NCBI GenBank assembly: GCA_903886985.1
Contig: CAISOI010000876.1
Span: 1 to 6,836, forward strand
Length of the DNA: 6,836 nucleotides
Direction: 5' to 3'
Source: an uncultured Chthonomonas sp.
Lineage (GTDB): Bacteria; Armatimonadota; Chthonomonadetes; Chthonomonadales; CAJBBX01
The position numbers and the translations under genes are program-made. Position 1 is the first letter of the stretch. Each line of letters opens with the position of its first letter. Positions 4,563-6,836 of the stretch are shown here, piece after piece. The notes beneath the pieces are model-generated. The model was not told the DNA's origin and searched no databases. It saw only the letters and a list, made by a program, of their open reading frames with translations.

Positions 4563-6836
4563 ATGCGGATAGTCGTCTCGTCAGGACTAATTGCTGGACT
4601 AGTAGTGCCACTCGCGCTTTTTGCTTCCGCCAAACCGGATGACAAAACAGTTGCACCAGGCTCCAAAGAGGCACTTTTTTTCGAGTCGAAGATTCGGCCC
4701 ATTCTGGCTAATAACTGCCTAAAATGTCACGACGACCGTCAGAGTCGGGGTGAAGTGCGGCTAGATTCGCGCGAAGGAATGGTTGCCAGCCGAGGTGGAC
4801 TACTAAACTTTACCGATCCTGCAAAAAGCAAACTGATTGTCTCCATTGACCATTCCGGAGCGATCAAAATGCCTCCGGGCGGTACCCTGCGTCCAGAAGA
4901 GATCGATTCGATGGTCGAATGGGTAAAAATGGGAGCGCCATGGCCCGCAAAAGTAGTTGAAAAAGCTCTGAGTGGCGGTATCAATATCACCCCTGCAAAA
5001 CGAAATTTTTGGTCGTTCCGACCCGTCAAAAAGCCTGCACTCCCGACTATAATTCAAAAAGCATGGGTGAAATCTCCGATTGACGCTTTTATCCTTGCCC
5101 GACTCGAAAAAGAGGGGCTTAAGCCATCCCCAGCCGCGGATCGACGGTCACTTATTCGACGAGCAACTGTTGACCTGATCGGGCTCACACCGACCCCTGA
5201 AGAGGTTGATGCCTTCGTCAACGACAAATCTCCCAAAGCATGGGAGAAGGTTATAGATCGGCTGCTCAGCTCTCCGCACTATGGCGAGCGTTGGGGCAGA
5301 AGATGGCTCGATTTGGTGAGATATGCTGATTCCAATGGTCTCGACGAAAACGTCGCAATGGCAAATGCATATCGTTTCCGGGATTATGTTATCTCGGCTC
5401 TCAACAAGGACAAGCCGTACAACGAATTCATCATCGAACAACTTGCCGGCGATCTTATGCCAAGTGAAAACGAAGAGCAGAAGAACGAACACATCACTGC
5501 AACTGGTTTTCTGACGCTCGGCCCAAAGGTGCTTGCCGAGCCTGATAAGGACAAGATGGTGATGGATATTGTCGATGAACAGATTGAAGTTACAAGTAAA
5601 GCGTTCCTCGGTCTGACCGTTGCTTGTGCACGTTGCCACGACCACAAATTCGACCCAATCCCAACAGCAGACTATTATGCGTTGGCCGGCATTTTCAAAT
5701 CCACCAAATCGATGGAAACTCTTAACACCGTCGCCAAGTGGAACGAGCGCAAATTGGTCACTGCCACTTACGAAACCGAAATAAAAGCATATGAGCCCAA
5801 AATTGCATTAGCCAAACAAGCGGCAAGTACTGTTAAGAGCGCCGCCCGTGAACACGTTTTGGATTCTTATCGATCCAATGCCGCAAAATATGCATTGGCT
5901 GGATGGGAACTGATATCGCTCGGAGAACCGACGTCTATCGCCGATACTCCGCGAAAGCCCAGCGATCCCAGGCGCACGTTCATCGAAGCGGAAAAATTCA
6001 ATAAAGGCAACGTGGGTATCGATACTACGGGATATGGTGCCGGAATTGGCATTATCCATAACATTGGCGGCCCAGATTATGCTGAGTGGGAATTTACCAT
6101 TCCGACTTCGGGAACGTACCAATTCGAAGTGCGCTATGCCTCCGCTGAAGTACGCCCCATCACGTTAACACTCAATGGTAAGGTCCTGAGCAATCAAGCC
6201 TGCTCCACAAACACTGGCAGCTTCAATCCTGACGGGCAAAGATGGGAAGTTGTCGGAACCGTGGATTGCGCCGCTGGCAAGAATCTTTTGAGGCTGGACG
6301 CTCCGAACGACATTCCCCACATCGACAAATGGATGTTTGTTCCGGTCAAGCCCAGAGAGACCGGGAAACAAGTATTAACTTCCGACCAGATTGCAAAATC
6401 TCGCGGTGTAGACGTCAACCTCTTGAAAGCTGTTGCTTTTGTGATGAAGGGTCAGCCAGACCCAACACAACTCGACGAGAGCGGATTAACCAAAGCCGGT
6501 CAAGGACTACTCACCCGATTTGGCAAAGCGATTGATCAGAAACCAGAATCTTTTGTCTCCGCAACAGAAAAGAAACTGATTGCAGACGCCGACGCCCAGG
6601 TTAAGAGAATTGAAGAGGGATCTCCAAGAGCTCCATTTGTTATGGCGGTCGAAGAAGGCAAAGTAGCAAACTGCAAAATTCATGTGCGGGGTGATACCAC
6701 TAACCTCGGCCCCGAAGTATCGCGTCATTTCCTTTCGGTACTCTGTGCCCCAGACCAAAAGCCACTGGAAACAAGCCAATCTGGGCGTATGGAGCTTGCA
6801 AAGTGGATAACGAATCCCAACCATCCACTTACAAGC
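4563..6836 (+). CDS. Secreted PSCyt1-DUF1549-DUF1553 protein with an inserted carbohydrate-binding-like domain (3' end outside window)
   Basis: The frame is open from the ATG at 4563 to the window end (758 residues seen). The family usually has another 200-300 residues. A signal peptide (about 1-23, cleavage probably after ASA) indicates export. Residues 36-130 form a planctomycete-type cytochrome c domain with haem motif CLKCH (52-56) and a possible axial Met in KMPPGG (102-107). DUF1549 spans about 170-380: SPIDAFILARLE, LIRRATVDLIGLTPTPEEV, HYGERWGRRWLDLVRYADSNG (239-259) and the hallmark CARCHDHKFDPI (355-366), a second CxxCH. Residues 395-455 are a lysine- and alanine-rich, probably helical, link. 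Residues 472-595 (FIEAEKF, YAEWEFTIPTSGTYQFEVRY, ITLTLNGK, DKWMFVPV) look like a CBM6/CBM35-type beta-sandwich. DUF1553 begins about 688, with RGDTTNLGPEVSRHFL and SGRMELAKWITNPNHPL. The family's biochemistry is poorly known. Roles in extracellular redox chemistry or polysaccharide breakdown are proposed from context. No clear Shine-Dalgarno sequence precedes the start; GGAAAA lies about 16 bp upstream. A GTG one codon earlier is an alternative start. Confidence 0.92.
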   Translation, partial: MRIVVSSGLIAGLVVPLALFASAKPDDKTVAPGSKEALFFESKIRPILANNCLKCHDDRQSRGEVRLDSREGMVASRGGLLNFTDPAKSKLIVSIDHSGAIKMPPGGTLRPEEIDSMVEWVKMGAPWPAKVVEKALSGGINITPAKRNFWSFRPVKKPALPTIIQKAWVKSPIDAFILARLEKEGLKPSPAADRRSLIRRATVDLIGLTPTPEEVDAFVNDKSPKAWEKVIDRLLSSPHYGERWGRRWLDLVRYADSNGLDENVAMANAYRFRDYVISALNKDKPYNEFIIEQLAGDLMPSENEEQKNEHITATGFLTLGPKVLAEPDKDKMVMDIVDEQIEVTSKAFLGLTVACARCHDHKFDPIPTADYYALAGIFKSTKSMETLNTVAKWNERKLVTATYETEIKAYEPKIALAKQAASTVKSAAREHVLDSYRSNAAKYALAGWELISLGEPTSIADTPRKPSDPRRTFIEAEKFNKGNVGIDTTGYGAGIGIIHNIGGPDYAEWEFTIPTSGTYQFEVRYASAEVRPITLTLNGKVLSNQACSTNTGSFNPDGQRWEVVGTVDCAAGKNLLRLDAPNDIPHIDKWMFVPVKPRETGKQVLTSDQIAKSRGVDVNLLKAVAFVMKGQPDPTQLDESGLTKAGQGLLTRFGKAIDQKPESFVSATEKKLIADADAQVKRIEEGSPRAPFVMAVEEGKVANCKIHVRGDTTNLGPEVSRHFLSVLCAPDQKPLETSQSGRMELAKWITNPNHPLTS

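Noticed and set aside
5148..5645. A 165-codon open frame on the - strand inside the haem-protein gene.
   Set aside because: The + strand frame carries family motifs throughout this stretch, including CARCHDHKFDPI, so the antisense frame is a shadow.

Overview
The window looks like ordinary chromosomal DNA of roughly balanced base composition from a bacterium with a Gram-negative-type envelope. The main clue to lineage is the right-hand gene. Its architecture (planctomycete-type cytochrome c domain, then DUF1549, then DUF1553) is strongly expanded in Planctomycetota and also occurs in Verrucomicrobiota, Armatimonadota and related phyla. The phylum is an inference and cannot be fixed from this window alone.

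Left part (1-2641, + strand). Two consecutive genes encode multi-membrane-segment glycosyltransferases of the ArnT/PMT type (GT83-like). The first lacks its N-terminal half because the window begins inside it. The second is complete. They overlap by ATGA and share both a membrane motif (SKLISY-LPMY) and a homologous C-terminal extracytoplasmic tail, so they look like a tandem duplication within one operon. A strong stem-loop with a T-run closes the operon.

Middle (2643-3036, - strand). A complete one-piece tmRNA gene (ssrA) faces the glycosyltransferases. Its tRNA-like ends, the tag reading frame GKTTNANTNQYALAA and a near-consensus promoter with a 17-bp spacer can all be read directly. The 3' CCA is not encoded.

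Right part (3037-6836, + strand). Divergent from ssrA is a lipoprotein substrate-binding protein of the ribose/LacI-like periplasmic binding family. No permease or ATPase gene lies beside it in the window. After a 265-bp gap holding a promoter-like pair and a terminator-like hairpin comes a large secreted protein: signal peptide, PSCyt1 haem domain, DUF1549 with a second CxxCH, an apparent carbohydrate-binding beta-sandwich, and the beginning of DUF1553. It is cut by the window end.

Functionally the genes are a loose set: envelope glycosylation, ribosome rescue, solute (probably sugar) capture, and an extracytoplasmic haem protein that may act on polysaccharide. I found no CRISPR array, insertion sequence, phage gene or clearly new system. 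The points most worth a second look are the module inserted into the cytochrome/DUF1549/DUF1553 protein, the tmRNA details, and the promoter-plus-hairpin between the last two genes.
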